Below, one piece after another: positions 34,668-44,206 of a stretch of DNA of 64,000 nt. A model generated the notes under the pieces. That model saw only the letters and a program-made list of their open reading frames with translations. It was not told the DNA's origin and searched no databases. Both the position numbers and the translations under genes were made by a program. Position 1 is the first letter of the stretch; every line of letters starts with the position of its first letter. The stretch comes from Heliomicrobium gestii (lineage in GTDB: Bacteria; Bacillota; Desulfitobacteriia; Heliobacteriales; Heliobacteriaceae), in NCBI RefSeq assembly GCF_009877435.1, contig NZ_WXEX01000005.1:1-64000 (forward strand), written 5' to 3'.

Positions 34668-35223
34668 TCAGCGGCGACAACTCCCTGAACAGGGGGGTCG
34701 CCGCCCGCTGCATCAAATCGAAAAAGATCGTCTCCACATTGGTGATCACAGCGCCCATCTCCCGCATCAGGTCCAGCCCGTTGGCATTGTTGGCGGTGGA
34801 ACGGGAGCCAACGGCGTCAGCGGCCACAAAGGGCAGATAGTCCTGGCGCAAGAGGTCTCGCACCGATTGAAAGACACAGACATGGGTCTCCATGCCCGCC
34901 ACGATCACCTTGCGCCGTCCCTCCATCGCGGCTAAGCATGAGCGCACGTCCTCGGTGAGGGCGGAAAAGGTGACTTTCTCAAAACGATCGGCCGCCTGAA
35001 GTTTGTCGGCCAGCGGCGCCACCGTTTTTCCCAACCCCTTGGGATACATCTCGATGGCGATGATCGGGATGCCCAGCCGCTCGGCGACGGTGATCAGGAT
35101 CGCCGTCCTGTCGATCACCCGCTGGCCCTGGGCGATGGCCGGAACGAGACGCTCCTGAATATCGATGACCATCAACACCGCCTCGCCGGCGTCAAGACGG
35201 AATTTGTCTGTCCAATGGCTCAT
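34660..35223 (-). CDS. Isochorismatase-family hydrolase
   Basis: A 187-residue cysteine hydrolase of the isochorismatase/nicotinamidase superfamily. The catalytic triad is Asp21 (VIDIQERL), Lys83 (EKVTFSAL) and Cys116 (METHVCVFQ), with a non-prolyl cis-peptide-like region before the Cys. The substrate cannot be assigned. The absence of the nicotinamidase metal site D-x-H disfavours nicotinamidase. ATG 35223 is chosen because AAGGAG lies eight bases upstream. An ATG at 35247 includes that site. Confidence 0.8.
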   Translation of the reverse strand: MSHWTDKFRLDAGEAVLMVIDIQERLVPAIAQGQRVIDRTAILITVAERLGIPIIAIEMYPKGLGKTVAPLADKLQAADRFEKVTFSALTEDVRSCLAAMEGRRKVIVAGMETHVCVFQSVRDLLRQDYLPFVAADAVGSRSTANNANGLDLMREMGAVITNVETIFFDLMQRAATPLFRELSPLIK

Positions 35224-35523
35224 CGGCTCCACTCCTTTCCCTTTCATCCAATAACTTCCCTTTATTTCTTCGCCTCTTCATCCTCGTCCTTCGTTCCACT
35301 TCAATCGTTCCAATTCATTCTCCTTCATTCCACACCTATGCCTTTTTACTCTCTTTCGCTGCTTTCGATGCGTTGCCGGGTTATGGCGAAAGGCGCGTTG
35401 GCGAAAACCTTATTTGGCGGCGCATCTTTTTGCCTTGCACTCCTATGCTAACAGCGACGGCCAATGCCGGACAAGTCTTCATGTCTCTTCAACCCACAAA
35501 AGGAAAACGAAAGGGGATGTTCC
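35224..35523. other. Non-coding stretch rich in C and T
   Basis: 300 bases without a supportable gene. 35250-35360 is markedly pyrimidine-rich on the plus strand with repeated TTC-type words. It must contain the promoter for the small-peptide genes and that of the hydrolase. Confidence 0.4.
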
Positions 35524-35703
35524 ATGGCGGAGAATCCAGCGACGACGGCGCTCAAGGGCAATCTGCGCCGGGCCGGTGACACACCGACCATCGCCCCCGG
35601 TGATGAAGACGGCGCCCTCGACGCGGCGGCTACGACGACAGAGGTCAAGCAAGGCGAGTCGACGCCGGTCACCCGGCTTTCCCTCGACGAAGGGGACAGT
35701 TAG
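35524..35703 (+). CDS. Small acidic peptide, paralogue of the next gene
   Basis: A 59-residue protein without hydrophobic stretches. The central block PTIAPGDEDGALDAAATTT is shared with the following 51-residue peptide (PTAIPGGEDWALNAAATPE). ATG 35524 follows AAGGGGA. No family is recognised. The pair lies just before a strong terminator and is probably co-transcribed. Confidence 0.55.
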   Translation: MAENPATTALKGNLRRAGDTPTIAPGDEDGALDAAATTTEVKQGESTPVTRLSLDEGDS

Positions 35704-35771
35704 GCGATGCGTGAAGGACGGCGCGGCCAGGCATACTAGCGGTGACCGTTATGAAAAGGAGGGAATTGCTC

Positions 35772-35927
35772 ATGCCAGATAAAGCGCCGAAAGGCGGGGC
35801 CACCAATGAGGTCTTCCCGACGGCCATCCCCGGCGGCGAGGATTGGGCGCTGAACGCCGCTGCCACCCCGGAGGATATCGGACGGGGGCAGAATCCAAAG
35901 TCTGTCGAGTCCGCGCCTACGAAGTGA
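35772..35927 (+). CDS. Small peptide, paralogue of the previous gene
   Basis: A 51-residue protein opening MPDKAPKGGATNEVF, with an AGGAGG site before ATG 35772. The shared block with the upstream 59-residue peptide marks a tandem duplication. It has no transmembrane segment, leader-like double Gly motif followed by a core, or cysteine, so a bacteriocin role is not supported. Confidence 0.55.
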   Translation: MPDKAPKGGATNEVFPTAIPGGEDWALNAAATPEDIGRGQNPKSVESAPTK

Positions 35928-35970
35928 GCCTGTCGCCCTACACCAAGCCATCGACGCTGCCCGGAGGGCA

Positions 35971-36013
35971 AAAAAAGCAAGGACAGCCTCAATTCGCTGT
36001 CCTTGCTTTTTTT
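35971..36013. terminator. Bidirectional terminator
   Basis: AAAAAAGCAAGGACAGC (35971-35987) pairs with GCTGTCCTTGCTTTTTT (35996-36012). It ends the small-peptide transcript and the minus-strand nad/bir/coa/dus transcript. Confidence 0.85.
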
Positions 36014-37082
36014 ACATATGGCGGGCCTGTTCCCGATACTCCGTCAACAGTCGGACCACGCGCTCGCTATCAGGCGCCTGATTGATCTCGGCGCGCAGGC
36101 GAGAGGCCCCGTGAATCCCCTTCAGGTACCAACTCAGATGGCCCCGCATCTCCCGGACACCGCGGTCCTCGCCTTTCAGGGCGACGATGTGGGCCAGGTG
36201 GGCGAGGGCCTGGTTGATCCGCTCCTCGGCAGCGGGCGGGCCGGGCATCTCGCCGGTCTCGGCCCAGTGAACCAGGCGAGAGAAGATCCAGGGGTTGCCC
36301 ATACAGCCGCGGCCGATCATGACGCCAGCGCAGCCCGTTTCGACGAGCATGCGCAAGGCGTCGTCGGGCTCCCAGACGTCGCCGTTGCCGATGACGGGGA
36401 TGGAGACCTGGCGCACCGTTTCGGCGATGACAGACCAGTCGGCCTCGCCGGAGTAAAACATCTCCCGTGTCCGGCCATGCACCGTCAGCGCCTGGACGCC
36501 GACCGCCTCCAGACGGGGCGCCAGCTCCGGGGCGACGATCCGTCCCGCCGACCAGCCGATGCGCATCTTCACAGTGACCGGGACCTGGACGGCCCGGACG
36601 ACGGCCTCGGCGATCGCGACGGCCAGGTCAGGCGTCTTCAGCAGGCAGGAGCCTTCGCCGTTGCGGACGATCTTAGGGGCCGGGCAGCCCATGTTGATGT
36701 CGATGATCGGCGCGCCGGCGGCCTCGACGATGCGCGCCGCCTCGGCCATCACCGCCGGATCGGAACCGAAGATCTGGACGGCGATGGGCCGCGCCTCACC
36801 GGTGATGTCCAGCAACTCCATCGTGTTGCGGTTGGCGTAGGTGAGCGCCTTGTCGGAGATCATCTCCGTGTAGACAAGGGGGCAGCGGTGATCCTTTAAA
36901 ACGGCCCGGAAGGGCTTGTCAGTGACGCCGGCCATCGGGGCCGCCACAAAGGGCGGCGATACCGACCAGGGGCCGATGCGCAGCGGCGCGAGGCCCTTCG
37001 TTTTCACCTGCTCCCGAAGGGCGGCGCTTTGATCGGGATGGGTCGTCTTTTCCGGCTTTTCGATGACAGGTATGTTCGGCAA
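36012..37082 (-). CDS. dusB: tRNA-dihydrouridine synthase
   Basis: An FMN enzyme that reduces uridines in the D-loop of tRNA. The 356-residue protein has the TIM-barrel with AAPMAGVTD near residue 48, INMGCPAPKI, and the catalytic Cys in GEGSCLLKTP. FMN-phosphate binding is by IGNGDVW and MIGRGCMGNPW. The first 30 residues are an extension not seen in most Dus proteins. TTG 37082 follows GGAGG. It is last in the nadA-to-dusB operon, 15 bases after coaX. Confidence 0.92.
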   Translation of the reverse strand: MPNIPVIEKPEKTTHPDQSAALREQVKTKGLAPLRIGPWSVSPPFVAAPMAGVTDKPFRAVLKDHRCPLVYTEMISDKALTYANRNTMELLDITGEARPIAVQIFGSDPAVMAEAARIVEAAGAPIIDINMGCPAPKIVRNGEGSCLLKTPDLAVAIAEAVVRAVQVPVTVKMRIGWSAGRIVAPELAPRLEAVGVQALTVHGRTREMFYSGEADWSVIAETVRQVSIPVIGNGDVWEPDDALRMLVETGCAGVMIGRGCMGNPWIFSRLVHWAETGEMPGPPAAEERINQALAHLAHIVALKGEDRGVREMRGHLSWYLKGIHGASRLRAEINQAPDSERVVRLLTEYREQARHM

Positions 37083-37097
37083 CGCAGTTCCTCCGAT

Positions 37098-37886
37098 TTA
37101 CGACTTCAGGGCGTTCCGGGAGCGCTGGTAGATGATCCGCAGTCCCTCCAGGGTCAACAGCGGGTCGATCATGCCCACCGAGGCCGTCTCCGGGGCGATC
37201 AGGTCGGCCGTTTCGCCGGTGGCGATGACGCGGGTCTGATCGCCCAGTTCCGCCTTCATCCGGCCGACGATGCCGTCCACCTGGCCGGCAAAGCCGTAGA
37301 TGATGCCGGACTGCATACCGGTGATGGTGTTCTTGGCGATCACCCGCTGGGGTTTCACCAGTTCGATGCGGGGAAGCTTGGCCGCCCGGGCGAAGAGCGC
37401 CTCTGTCGACACGGCCACACCGGGGGCGATGGCGCCGCCCAGGTACTCCCCTTTTTCGGAGATGACGTCAAAGGTGGTCGCCGTGCCGAAATCGACGACG
37501 ATCACGGGGCCGCCGTAGCGCTCAAAGGCGGCGACGGCGTTGACGACCCGGTCGGCGCCCAGTTCTTTCGGATTTTCCATGGCGATGGGCAAGCCGGTGC
37601 GGAGTCCCGGTCCCACGATGATCGGCTGGAGGCCGAAGTAACTGCGGCTCATCCGCTCCAGTGTGGGCATCAGGGGGGGCACGACCGAGGCGATGACGAT
37701 GGCTTCGATCTTTCCGGGATCGATGGCGTCAAAGCGAAAGAGGTTGCGGATCAGGATGGCGTATTCGTCGGCGGTGCGGTTGCGGTCTGTCGACAGTTTC
37801 CAATGGATGCGCAGCTCCGGCTGAGGTTCCAGTTCATAAACGCCGAGGATGATCTGCGTGTTCCCTACGTCAACGGCCAAAATCAT
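37098..37886 (-). CDS. coaX: Pantothenate kinase, type III
   Basis: First step of coenzyme A synthesis. The 262-residue protein has the ASKHA-fold motifs of CoaX: LAVDVGNTQIILGVY at the N-terminus (phosphate-1), GADRVVNAVAAF, VVDFGTATTFDVI, and GGAIAPGVAVS. ATG 37886 follows GGGGG and overlaps the end of birA by 17 bases. Type III enzymes are resistant to feedback by CoA. Confidence 0.95.
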   Translation of the reverse strand: MILAVDVGNTQIILGVYELEPQPELRIHWKLSTDRNRTADEYAILIRNLFRFDAIDPGKIEAIVIASVVPPLMPTLERMSRSYFGLQPIIVGPGLRTGLPIAMENPKELGADRVVNAVAAFERYGGPVIVVDFGTATTFDVISEKGEYLGGAIAPGVAVSTEALFARAAKLPRIELVKPQRVIAKNTITGMQSGIIYGFAGQVDGIVGRMKAELGDQTRVIATGETADLIAPETASVGMIDPLLTLEGLRIIYQRSRNALKS

Positions 37887-38871
37887 AGCCCTGTCCCCCT
37901 TCCGGTCGCAGGCTCACTTCGCCGCTGATCAGCCGCCGCAGTTCGCCGCCGCCGTCTCGCACCAGGAGCGCGCCGTCGCTGTCGATGCCCTCGGCTCGCC
38001 CGATCCATTCCTGCTGACCGGCGATGACGCGCACCGTCGTCCCCATGCCGGCCGCCCGTTCGAGCCATTCGGACCGCAGGCGCTCAAAGCCGGCGCTCAG
38101 CCAGTGCTTATAGTCGGCCTCAAAGAAACGGAGCAGCGCCGCGAACAGGCGCGCCCGGTCCACTTTCTCGCCGGTCGTCGCATAGAGGGAGGTGGCCACC
38201 TTCGCCACCTCGCCGGGAAAATCCTCAGGGCCTTGGTTCACGTTGATGCCTGTGCCGACGACGAGGTAGTTGACGGCCTCCATCTCGGCGTTCAGTTCCG
38301 TCAGGGTGCCGCAGAGTTTTTTGCCATGGAGCAGGACATCGTTGGGCCACTTGATGCTTGGCTGCACGCCGGCCACTGTTTCCAGGGCTTTGCAGACCGC
38401 CACCGAAGCCAGCAGGGTCACCTGCGGCGCCAGGCCGAGCGGGATGGCCGGTCGCAGGATCACCGTAAAGTAGATGCCGAGACCGGGTGGCGAGTACCAC
38501 CCACGGCCCAGGCGCCCCCGTCCCTCTGTCTGTTCCTCCGCCAAGACGACGGTCCCCTCGGCTGCGCCTTGACGGGCCAGTTCCTTGGCGGTGCGATTGG
38601 TCGACGGCAGGCTGGCGTAAAAGTGATAGTCGCGGCCGAAGCGCTCTGTCTCCAGCAGCGGCCCCACTTCTTCCGGCAGCAGAAAGGCGCTGCGGCTGCG
38701 CAGTTTGTAACCCAATCGGGTATGGGCGTCGATGGTGTAGCCCTCCTGCCGGAGGGCTACGATATGTTTCCAAATGGCCGAACGGCTGACGCCGAGGCGA
38801 CGGCTCAATTCCTCGCCGGAGAGAAAGCCTTCGGCGACCGAGAGGGCCTCCAGGATCGGTTTACGAGACAT
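37870..38871 (-). CDS. birA: Bifunctional biotin ligase/repressor
   Basis: Attaches biotin to carrier proteins and, through an N-terminal helix-turn-helix (about 3-60, LSGEELSRRLGVSRSAIWKHI), can repress biotin genes. The 333-residue protein shows the ligase motifs GRGRLGRGWYSP (about 117-128), KWPNDV and GTGINVN, and a C-terminal SH3-like domain. ATG 38871 is chosen since GGGGGAGAG precedes it. It overlaps nadC upstream and coaX downstream, so it is translationally coupled in the operon. Confidence 0.93.
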   Translation of the reverse strand: MSRKPILEALSVAEGFLSGEELSRRLGVSRSAIWKHIVALRQEGYTIDAHTRLGYKLRSRSAFLLPEEVGPLLETERFGRDYHFYASLPSTNRTAKELARQGAAEGTVVLAEEQTEGRGRLGRGWYSPPGLGIYFTVILRPAIPLGLAPQVTLLASVAVCKALETVAGVQPSIKWPNDVLLHGKKLCGTLTELNAEMEAVNYLVVGTGINVNQGPEDFPGEVAKVATSLYATTGEKVDRARLFAALLRFFEADYKHWLSAGFERLRSEWLERAAGMGTTVRVIAGQQEWIGRAEGIDSDGALLVRDGGGELRRLISGEVSLRPEGGQGYDFGR

Positions 38872-39730
38872 CGTCTCTCCCCCGCTTGATCTCTTCCACA
38901 TCAAGGCTGATGTCGAGCGCTTTCACACTGTGGGTCAGGGCGCCCATGGAGATGAGATGAACGCCGGTCTTGGCGATCTCTACGAGCGCCTCTTCGGAGA
39001 CGCCGCCCGACGCCTCGACCAGGGCGCGGCCGCCGATCATGCGCACCGCCTCTTTCATCGTCTCTGTGGCCATGTTGTCGAGCATGATGATGTCGGCGTT
39101 GGCCGCCAACGCCTCGGCGACGCCTTCCAGGTCTTCCACCTCCACCTCAATCTTGACGGTGTGGGGGACGGCCTGGCGCGCCTGGCTGACGGCCTGATGG
39201 ATGCCGCCGGCGACGCGGATGTGATTATCTTTGATCAAAACGCCGTCAAAGAGCCCGAAGCGGTGGTTTTTCCCGCCGCCCATGCGCACGGCGTATTTTT
39301 CCAACATGCGAAGGCCGGGCGTCGTCTTGCGGGTGTCGACGATGCGGGCCTGGTAGTAGGTCACCTGTTCGACACAACGAGCCGCCTTGGTGGCGATCCC
39401 CGAGAGGCGCTGCAGGAAGTTGAGGGCGATCCGCTCGCCGATCAGGATCGAACGGGCGCAACCGCGCACCTCGGCCAGCACAGCGCCTTTGTCGACCCGG
39501 TCGCCGTCTGTCACTTTGGCGTCAAAGGTCAGGCTGGGATCGACCGTGGCAAAGACGATCCGGGCGACGGGCATGCCGGCGATGACACCGGCCTCTTTGG
39601 CGTGGATGATCCCGCTCGTCTGCGCGTCAGCAGGGATCAGGCTCATCGTCGTCAGGTCGCCCTGGCCGATGTCCTCGCGCAGCGCCCGCAGGACCAGTTC
39701 CCGGACTTCCGGTTCAAATAGTTCCATCAT
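38861..39730 (-). CDS. nadC: Nicotinate-nucleotide pyrophosphorylase (QPRTase)
   Basis: Converts quinolinate and PRPP to nicotinate mononucleotide. The 289-residue protein has the family motifs DTRKTTPGLR, RMGGGKNHRFGL with the substrate-binding Arg and Lys, KDNHI, and LDNMATETMKEAV. Two adjacent ATG codons (39730 and 39727) follow AGGAGG. Either may be used. It follows nadB by 79 bases. Confidence 0.95.
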   Translation of the reverse strand: MMELFEPEVRELVLRALREDIGQGDLTTMSLIPADAQTSGIIHAKEAGVIAGMPVARIVFATVDPSLTFDAKVTDGDRVDKGAVLAEVRGCARSILIGERIALNFLQRLSGIATKAARCVEQVTYYQARIVDTRKTTPGLRMLEKYAVRMGGGKNHRFGLFDGVLIKDNHIRVAGGIHQAVSQARQAVPHTVKIEVEVEDLEGVAEALAANADIIMLDNMATETMKEAVRMIGGRALVEASGGVSEEALVEIAKTGVHLISMGALTHSVKALDISLDVEEIKRGRDDVS

Positions 39731-39809
39731 CGCACCTCCTTCAAGGCGTCGGTATTTACACTCTCTCCACTTATGGATAGATCAAAACCTATCGGGACAC
39801 CAAGACAGG

Positions 39810-41414
39810 TCAGCAAGACATCAAGATGTGACGCCGCCACTCGTCGCATCGCTCAGGATAGTCGACGCGGTAATGGCCGCCCCGGCTTTCATTGCGCAGC
39901 AATGCTGCCCGGGCGGTCAACCGGCCGAGCAGGTGCATGTTGGCCGCTTCCATCGCCCGTGTCACCGTTCCCTGCACTGCCTCCCGCTCATCAATGCCGT
40001 TTAGGCAGGCGAGGGCCTCGGTAAGGCTCTCCGCCGATCGCCAGAGACCGACTTTTTCCCACATGATCTGTTGGACCGAATAGGCAACCCGGTCGGCGGC
40101 GCGAGACTCCTCCCCATCGGGCAGCCGATCGAAGAGAGACCCCTTTCCCCAAGGGCCGTGATCGAGTTCCCGTTGGGGCGTCGATTCCAGCCAGCGCAAG
40201 CCGCCTTCGACGATGCGGGCGCCGAAAACCAGCCCCTCCAAGAGCGAATTGGAGGCGAGGCGGTTGGCGCCATGGACGCCGTTGCAGGCGGCCTCGCCGC
40301 AGACATAGAGGCGCGGGATGCCGGTCTCCCCCCAGAGATCGGTGCGCACGCCGCCCATCAGGTAGTGGGCCGCCGGCGCCACCGGGATCGGCGCCGCGGG
40401 TACGGCGATGCCATAGCTGCGGCAGGTGCGGAAGATCCAGGGGAAGCGGTTGGCGAACTCCTCTTCGCTCATGTGGGACACGTCGAGAAAAACCGAGGGG
40501 GCGCCTGTTTCATCCATCTCTTTCCAGATGGCCAGGGCGACGACGTCGCGCGGCGCCAGTTCCGCCAGTTTGTGATAACGGGGCATGAAGCGCTCGCCCC
40601 GGCTGTTCAGCAATTTTCCCCCTTCACCGCGAACCGCCTCGGAGATCAAAAAGGGCGGTTGCCCTTCCAAGGTGAGGGCGGTGGGGTGAAACTGGACGAA
40701 TTCCAGGTCCATGACCGACGCGCCGGCCCGGTAGGCGGCGGCGATGCCGTCGCCGGTCGTCACCTCGGGGTTGGTGGAGAGCTTGTACAACTGCCCGTTG
40801 CCCCCCGTCGCCAGGACGGTAAGCTTGGCCCGGTGGATATGTAAGCCCAATTCGGCGTTCCACACGAGCAGCCCGGCGCAGTGGCCCGCCTTGTCGCGCA
40901 GCACATCGATCAGTTGGGTGTTTTCGTAGAGTTCGATCTGCTCATGCTGCCGGCACTGTTCCCAGAGGCTGCGGCGGATTTCCTCGCCGGTGGCGTCGCC
41001 GCTGGCGTGAAGGATGCGGCGGCGCGAGTGGGCGCCTTCCCGGGTCAAGGCCAGTTCGCCTTCGATCGTGTCAAACTGGGTGCCCATCCGGATCAATTCT
41101 TCCACGCGGGTCGGTCCTTCGCTGACAAGCACCTCGACGGCGGTGACGTCATTGAGACCGGCGCCGGCCTGGAGGGTGTCCTGGAGGTGCAACGAGGGCG
41201 AGTCGCCCCGATCGAGCGCAGCGGCGATCCCGCCCTGGGCTTGTCCCGTGTTGGAGTCCTCCACCTTGCGTTTGGTCAGCAGGGACACCCGGCCATAGGC
41301 CACAGCCTGCAGCGCCGTGTACAGGCCGGCGATGCCGCTGCCGACGATCAGAAAGTCCGTTTCCCGTTCAGGCAGTTGGTCCGGATCGAATGGCACGAGG
41401 TAACGCCGGAACAC
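39810..41414 (-). CDS. nadB: L-aspartate oxidase
   Basis: Oxidises aspartate to iminoaspartate for NAD synthesis. The 534-residue flavoprotein has the FAD dinucleotide motif [15 protein letters not shown] (about 21-35), the active-site region [16 protein letters not shown] and [10 protein letters not shown] with a catalytic His, and the C-terminal helical domain. In an anaerobe fumarate or another acceptor would replace oxygen. GTG 41414 follows GGGGG. It lies between nadA and nadC. Confidence 0.95.
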   Translation of the reverse strand: MFRRYLVPFDPDQLPERETDFLIVGSGIAGLYTALQAVAYGRVSLLTKRKVEDSNTGQAQGGIAAALDRGDSPSLHLQDTLQAGAGLNDVTAVEVLVSEGPTRVEELIRMGTQFDTIEGELALTREGAHSRRRILHASGDATGEEIRRSLWEQCRQHEQIELYENTQLIDVLRDKAGHCAGLLVWNAELGLHIHRAKLTVLATGGNGQLYKLSTNPEVTTGDGIAAAYRAGASVMDLEFVQFHPTALTLEGQPPFLISEAVRGEGGKLLNSRGERFMPRYHKLAELAPRDVVALAIWKEMDETGAPSVFLDVSHMSEEEFANRFPWIFRTCRSYGIAVPAAPIPVAPAAHYLMGGVRTDLWGETGIPRLYVCGEAACNGVHGANRLASNSLLEGLVFGARIVEGGLRWLESTPQRELDHGPWGKGSLFDRLPDGEESRAADRVAYSVQQIMWEKVGLWRSAESLTEALACLNGIDEREAVQGTVTRAMEAANMHLLGRLTARAALLRNESRGGHYRVDYPERCDEWRRHILMSC

Positions 41415-41495
41415 TACACAGGCCCCCTTACGATGGAAAAACAGCCGCCGGCATCGCGCCGGCAGCTGCCTTTTGCATAGTTCTTGTCATTTGGG

Positions 41496-42431
41496 CTACA
41501 CGATGGCCAGCATGCGCTCCAGGCTTTGCAGGGCCTTTTCCCGGATGACGGGATCGACGGTGATGCGCGGCCGCATTTCTTGCAGGGACCAGACCACCTT
41601 CTCCAGGCTGGTCGATTTCATGTTGGGGCAGATCAGGGTCCGCGCCGCCAGGTGAAAGGCCTTCTCCGGCGCCTTTTGGCGCAGCGGGTGCAGGACCCCT
41701 TCTTCGGTGCCGATGATGAAGGAGGTTCCCGGCGATTCGACGGCGTAGCGGATCAACCCGGTCGTGGAGGCAACAAAATCGGCCTTCGCCACCACCTCGG
41801 GTTGGCATTCGGGATGGACGAGCACCTCGGCCTCCGGGTGCGCCGCCTTGGCTCGCTCGATATCGTCGACGCTCAGGCGGTCATGGGTGTTGCAGTAGCC
41901 CTCCCAGAGGTGCATCTTGCGCCCCGTCTGCTTTGTGATCCAGTCACCGAGGTTGCGGTCCGGCACGAAGAGGATCGGCCGGTCTTCCGGCAGGGCGGCC
42001 ACCACCTTGAGGGCGTTGGCCGAGGTGCAGCAGATATCGCATTCCGCCTTGACGGCGGCCGACGTGTTCACATAAGCGACCACCTGGACGCCAGGGATTT
42101 CGGCTTTGCGCTTGCGCAGCGCCTCGGCGGTGACCATGTCGGCCATGGGGCAGCCGGCGTTCTCCTCCGGCAGCAGGACGATCTTGTCCGGCGAGAGGAT
42201 GGCGGCGCTTTCGGCCATAAAGTGAACGCCGCAAAACACGATCACTTCGGCGTCCGTCTTGGCGGCCTGTTGGGCCAACTGGAGAGAATCCCCCACAAAA
42301 TCGGCCACATCCTGCACTTCCGGACGCTGGTACACATGGGCTAGAATGACGGCATTCCGTTCTTTTTTCAATTTCGCGACGGTGTCGGACATCGCCGCGA
42401 CCGTCTCGGGATCCAACGCGCGAGGACTCAA
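41496..42431 (-). CDS. nadA: Quinolinate synthase
   Basis: An iron-sulfur enzyme condensing iminoaspartate and dihydroxyacetone phosphate. The 311-residue protein is the shorter form. The three expected [4Fe-4S] ligands are seen in [15 protein letters not shown] and [26 protein letters not shown] is the substrate-binding N-terminal block. TTG 42431 is chosen because AAAGGGG lies seven bases upstream. An in-frame extension to 42476 lacks a site. First gene of the nadABC-birA-coaX-dusB operon, with a good promoter at 42488-42517. Confidence 0.94.
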   Translation of the reverse strand: MSPRALDPETVAAMSDTVAKLKKERNAVILAHVYQRPEVQDVADFVGDSLQLAQQAAKTDAEVIVFCGVHFMAESAAILSPDKIVLLPEENAGCPMADMVTAEALRKRKAEIPGVQVVAYVNTSAAVKAECDICCTSANALKVVAALPEDRPILFVPDRNLGDWITKQTGRKMHLWEGYCNTHDRLSVDDIERAKAAHPEAEVLVHPECQPEVVAKADFVASTTGLIRYAVESPGTSFIIGTEEGVLHPLRQKAPEKAFHLAARTLICPNMKSTSLEKVVWSLQEMRPRITVDPVIREKALQSLERMLAIV

Positions 42432-42487
42432 GGGACTACCCCTTTCGGTTCTCCGGTCTGTCAGCCAGACAGGCAAAGGTATGCTTT

Positions 42488-42517
42488 ATTCTAGCCCAGA
42501 GGACTTTTAATTGTCAA
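42488..42517 (-). promoter_or_regulatory. Sigma-A promoter of the nad operon
   Basis: On the minus strand TTGACA (42512-42517) and TAGAAT (42488-42493) are separated by 18 bases, 56 bases upstream of the nadA start. An 8-base palindrome TGTATACA (around 42528-42535) lies just upstream and could be an operator, though I cannot assign a regulator. Confidence 0.65.
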
Positions 42518-42577
42518 CCAAGTGACCTGTATACAATCGCGGAAGCGAGGACAAGCCCCGTTCACGCGGCGCTATGG

Positions 42578-42613
42578 GCGCGAAGAGCGCGACCGGCGCG
42601 AAGAGCGCGACCG
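42578..42613. repeat. Perfect 18-bp tandem duplication
   Basis: GCGCGAAGAGCGCGACCG at 42578-42595 is repeated at 42596-42613, with a partial third copy after it, in the non-coding stretch downstream of panD. Confidence 0.85.
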
Positions 42614-42654
42614 GCGCGATGGACGAGACTGGCGTGGAGGCACGGATGGGCCTG

Positions 42655-43047
42655 CTAGTTCGACGGCGCTGTCTCACCCGCTTTTTCCCGGCGGGCATCA
42701 GCGACGATGCGGTTGTGATCATCCAGGAAGATGACCGTAGGGCGGTGTTGGCGCGCTTCGGCGTCATCGTAGATGCCGTAGGTGATCAGGATCACCTTAT
42801 CGCCGGGCTGGACGAGGCGGGCGGCGGCGCCGTTGAGGCAGATCACGCCGGAGCCGCGCGGGCCGGGGATCACGTACGTTTCGAAACGGGCGCCGTTGTT
42901 ATTATTCACGACCTGGATCTTTTCATTCTCCAGGACGTCGGCGGCGTCCATCAGGTCCTCGTCGATGGTGATGGAGCCCACATAGTTCAGATTGGCCTCT
43001 GTGACGGTGGCCCGGTGGATCTTCGATTTATGCATGATCCGGTTCAT
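42655..43047 (-). CDS. panD: Aspartate 1-decarboxylase precursor
   Basis: Makes beta-alanine for pantothenate. The 130-residue pro-enzyme self-cleaves between Gly24 and Ser25 in YVGSITID to form the pyruvoyl group. The substrate-binding Arg and Tyr are in the [14 protein letters not shown] and ITYGIYDD segments. ATG 43047 follows GGAGG located inside the end of panC, with three bases between the genes. Confidence 0.95.
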   Translation of the reverse strand: MNRIMHKSKIHRATVTEANLNYVGSITIDEDLMDAADVLENEKIQVVNNNNGARFETYVIPGPRGSGVICLNGAAARLVQPGDKVILITYGIYDDAEARQHRPTVIFLDDHNRIVADARREKAGETAPSN

Positions 43048-43050
43048 GGC

Positions 43051-43896
43051 TTATACCTCCACGACCATGTTGTCAATGAGCCGGGTTTTGCCGATGCGCA
43101 CAGCCAGGGCGATCAGGCACTGCCCCTCCAGGGTGTCGACGGGCTGGATGAAGCGGTTGTCGACGATGGCCACATAGTCGATGGCCGCCAGCGGCTCTGC
43201 GGTGATCGCTTCGGTGATGACCTGTCGGAGCCGGCCGGCGTCGCGCTCGCCCTGGTCGATGAGCTCGCGGGCGCCGGCGAGAGACCGGGAAAGGACCAGG
43301 GCCGCTTGCCGCTCCGCCGGCGACAGGTAGACGTTGCGGGAGGACAGGGCCAGGCCGTCGGCCTCCCGGACGATGGGGACGCCGACGATGGAGACGGGAA
43401 GGTTCAGATCTTCCGTCATGCAGCGGAGGATGGCCAACTGCTGGGCATCCTTTTGGCCAAAGTAGGCCACGTCAGGGCGAACGATGTTGAAGAGTTTGCA
43501 GACGACGGTGGTGACACCCCGGAAATGGCCCGGCCGGGAGGCGCCGCAGAGGCCTTCTGTCAGGCGATCCACCTCCACAGCGGTGTGATAGCCCTTCGGG
43601 TACATCTCCCCAGCGGTGGGGGCGAAGAGCACGTCGACGCCGACCGATTCGGCCAGGCGGCTGTCTCGGGTCAGGTCGCGCGGGTACTCCTCATAGTCTT
43701 CCCCAGCGCCGAATTGGAGGGGGTTGACGAAGATGCTGACGACGACGCGATCACAGGCCTCGCGGGCCCGGCGCATCAGGGTGAGGTGCCCTTCATGCAG
43801 AAAGCCCATCGTCGGCACAAAGGCGATGGTGCGGCCTTCCCGGACCTGCTCTCTCGACCAGGCGGTCATCTCGCGAACGCTTTCGATCAAACGCAT
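43051..43896 (-). CDS. panC: Pantothenate synthetase
   Basis: Joins pantoate and beta-alanine at the expense of ATP. The 281-residue protein shows the HIGH-like signature [14 protein letters not shown] (about 30-43), [27 protein letters not shown] and [11 protein letters not shown] (KMSK equivalent). ATG 43896 fits family alignments. Its GGAGG lies 13 bases upstream, unusually far, across an A/T-only spacer. It is followed directly by panD. A 310-base leader precedes it. Confidence 0.94.
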   Translation of the reverse strand: MRLIESVREMTAWSREQVREGRTIAFVPTMGFLHEGHLTLMRRAREACDRVVVSIFVNPLQFGAGEDYEEYPRDLTRDSRLAESVGVDVLFAPTAGEMYPKGYHTAVEVDRLTEGLCGASRPGHFRGVTTVVCKLFNIVRPDVAYFGQKDAQQLAILRCMTEDLNLPVSIVGVPIVREADGLALSSRNVYLSPAERQAALVLSRSLAGARELIDQGERDAGRLRQVITEAITAEPLAAIDYVAIVDNRFIQPVDTLEGQCLIALAVRIGKTRLIDNMVVEV

Positions 43897-44206
43897 AAAA
43901 AAATAAATACCTCCTCCCCGCCACGAATGCCCATCGGGACACGGTGCGGGAAGGAGGCCCTTGTTCATCCAAAACGAGCAAGACCTGCTCCGTCTACCCA
44001 GCGCCGTCTCGGTCCCCGGGGGCTCCAAGCGGTTTCAAGCGGTGTTGTCAGTGATCAGGGATTCACGGTGGCCACGGAGTGGCTGCGGTGTTCCTGTTGA
44101 ACCTGTTGCCCGGGCATAGATACCAACGCGAAGGGGTACCGCTTCCCCCCAGGGGGAATACGGTCCCATGCACGATCCCATGCGATCCGGCCCAAGGAGC
44201 AACACC
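43897..44206 (-). other. 310-base leader upstream of panC
   Basis: No gene is supportable. The stretch contains several GC-rich inverted repeats, a near-repeat of CCCATGCACGATCCCATGCGATCC around 44165-44190, and GC-rich arms close to the panC ribosome binding site. It may hold a promoter or structured RNA. I do not recognise a known riboswitch. Confidence 0.35.

Noticed and set aside
35524-35927. Small peptides as class II bacteriocins
   Set aside because: No double-glycine leader, hydrophobic core or cysteines, and no transporter or immunity gene nearby.
44100-44170. Possible T-box (a GGTACCGC string near the panC leader)
   Set aside because: The match is on the plus strand, opposite the genes, and no Stem I, specifier loop or terminator arrangement could be found.
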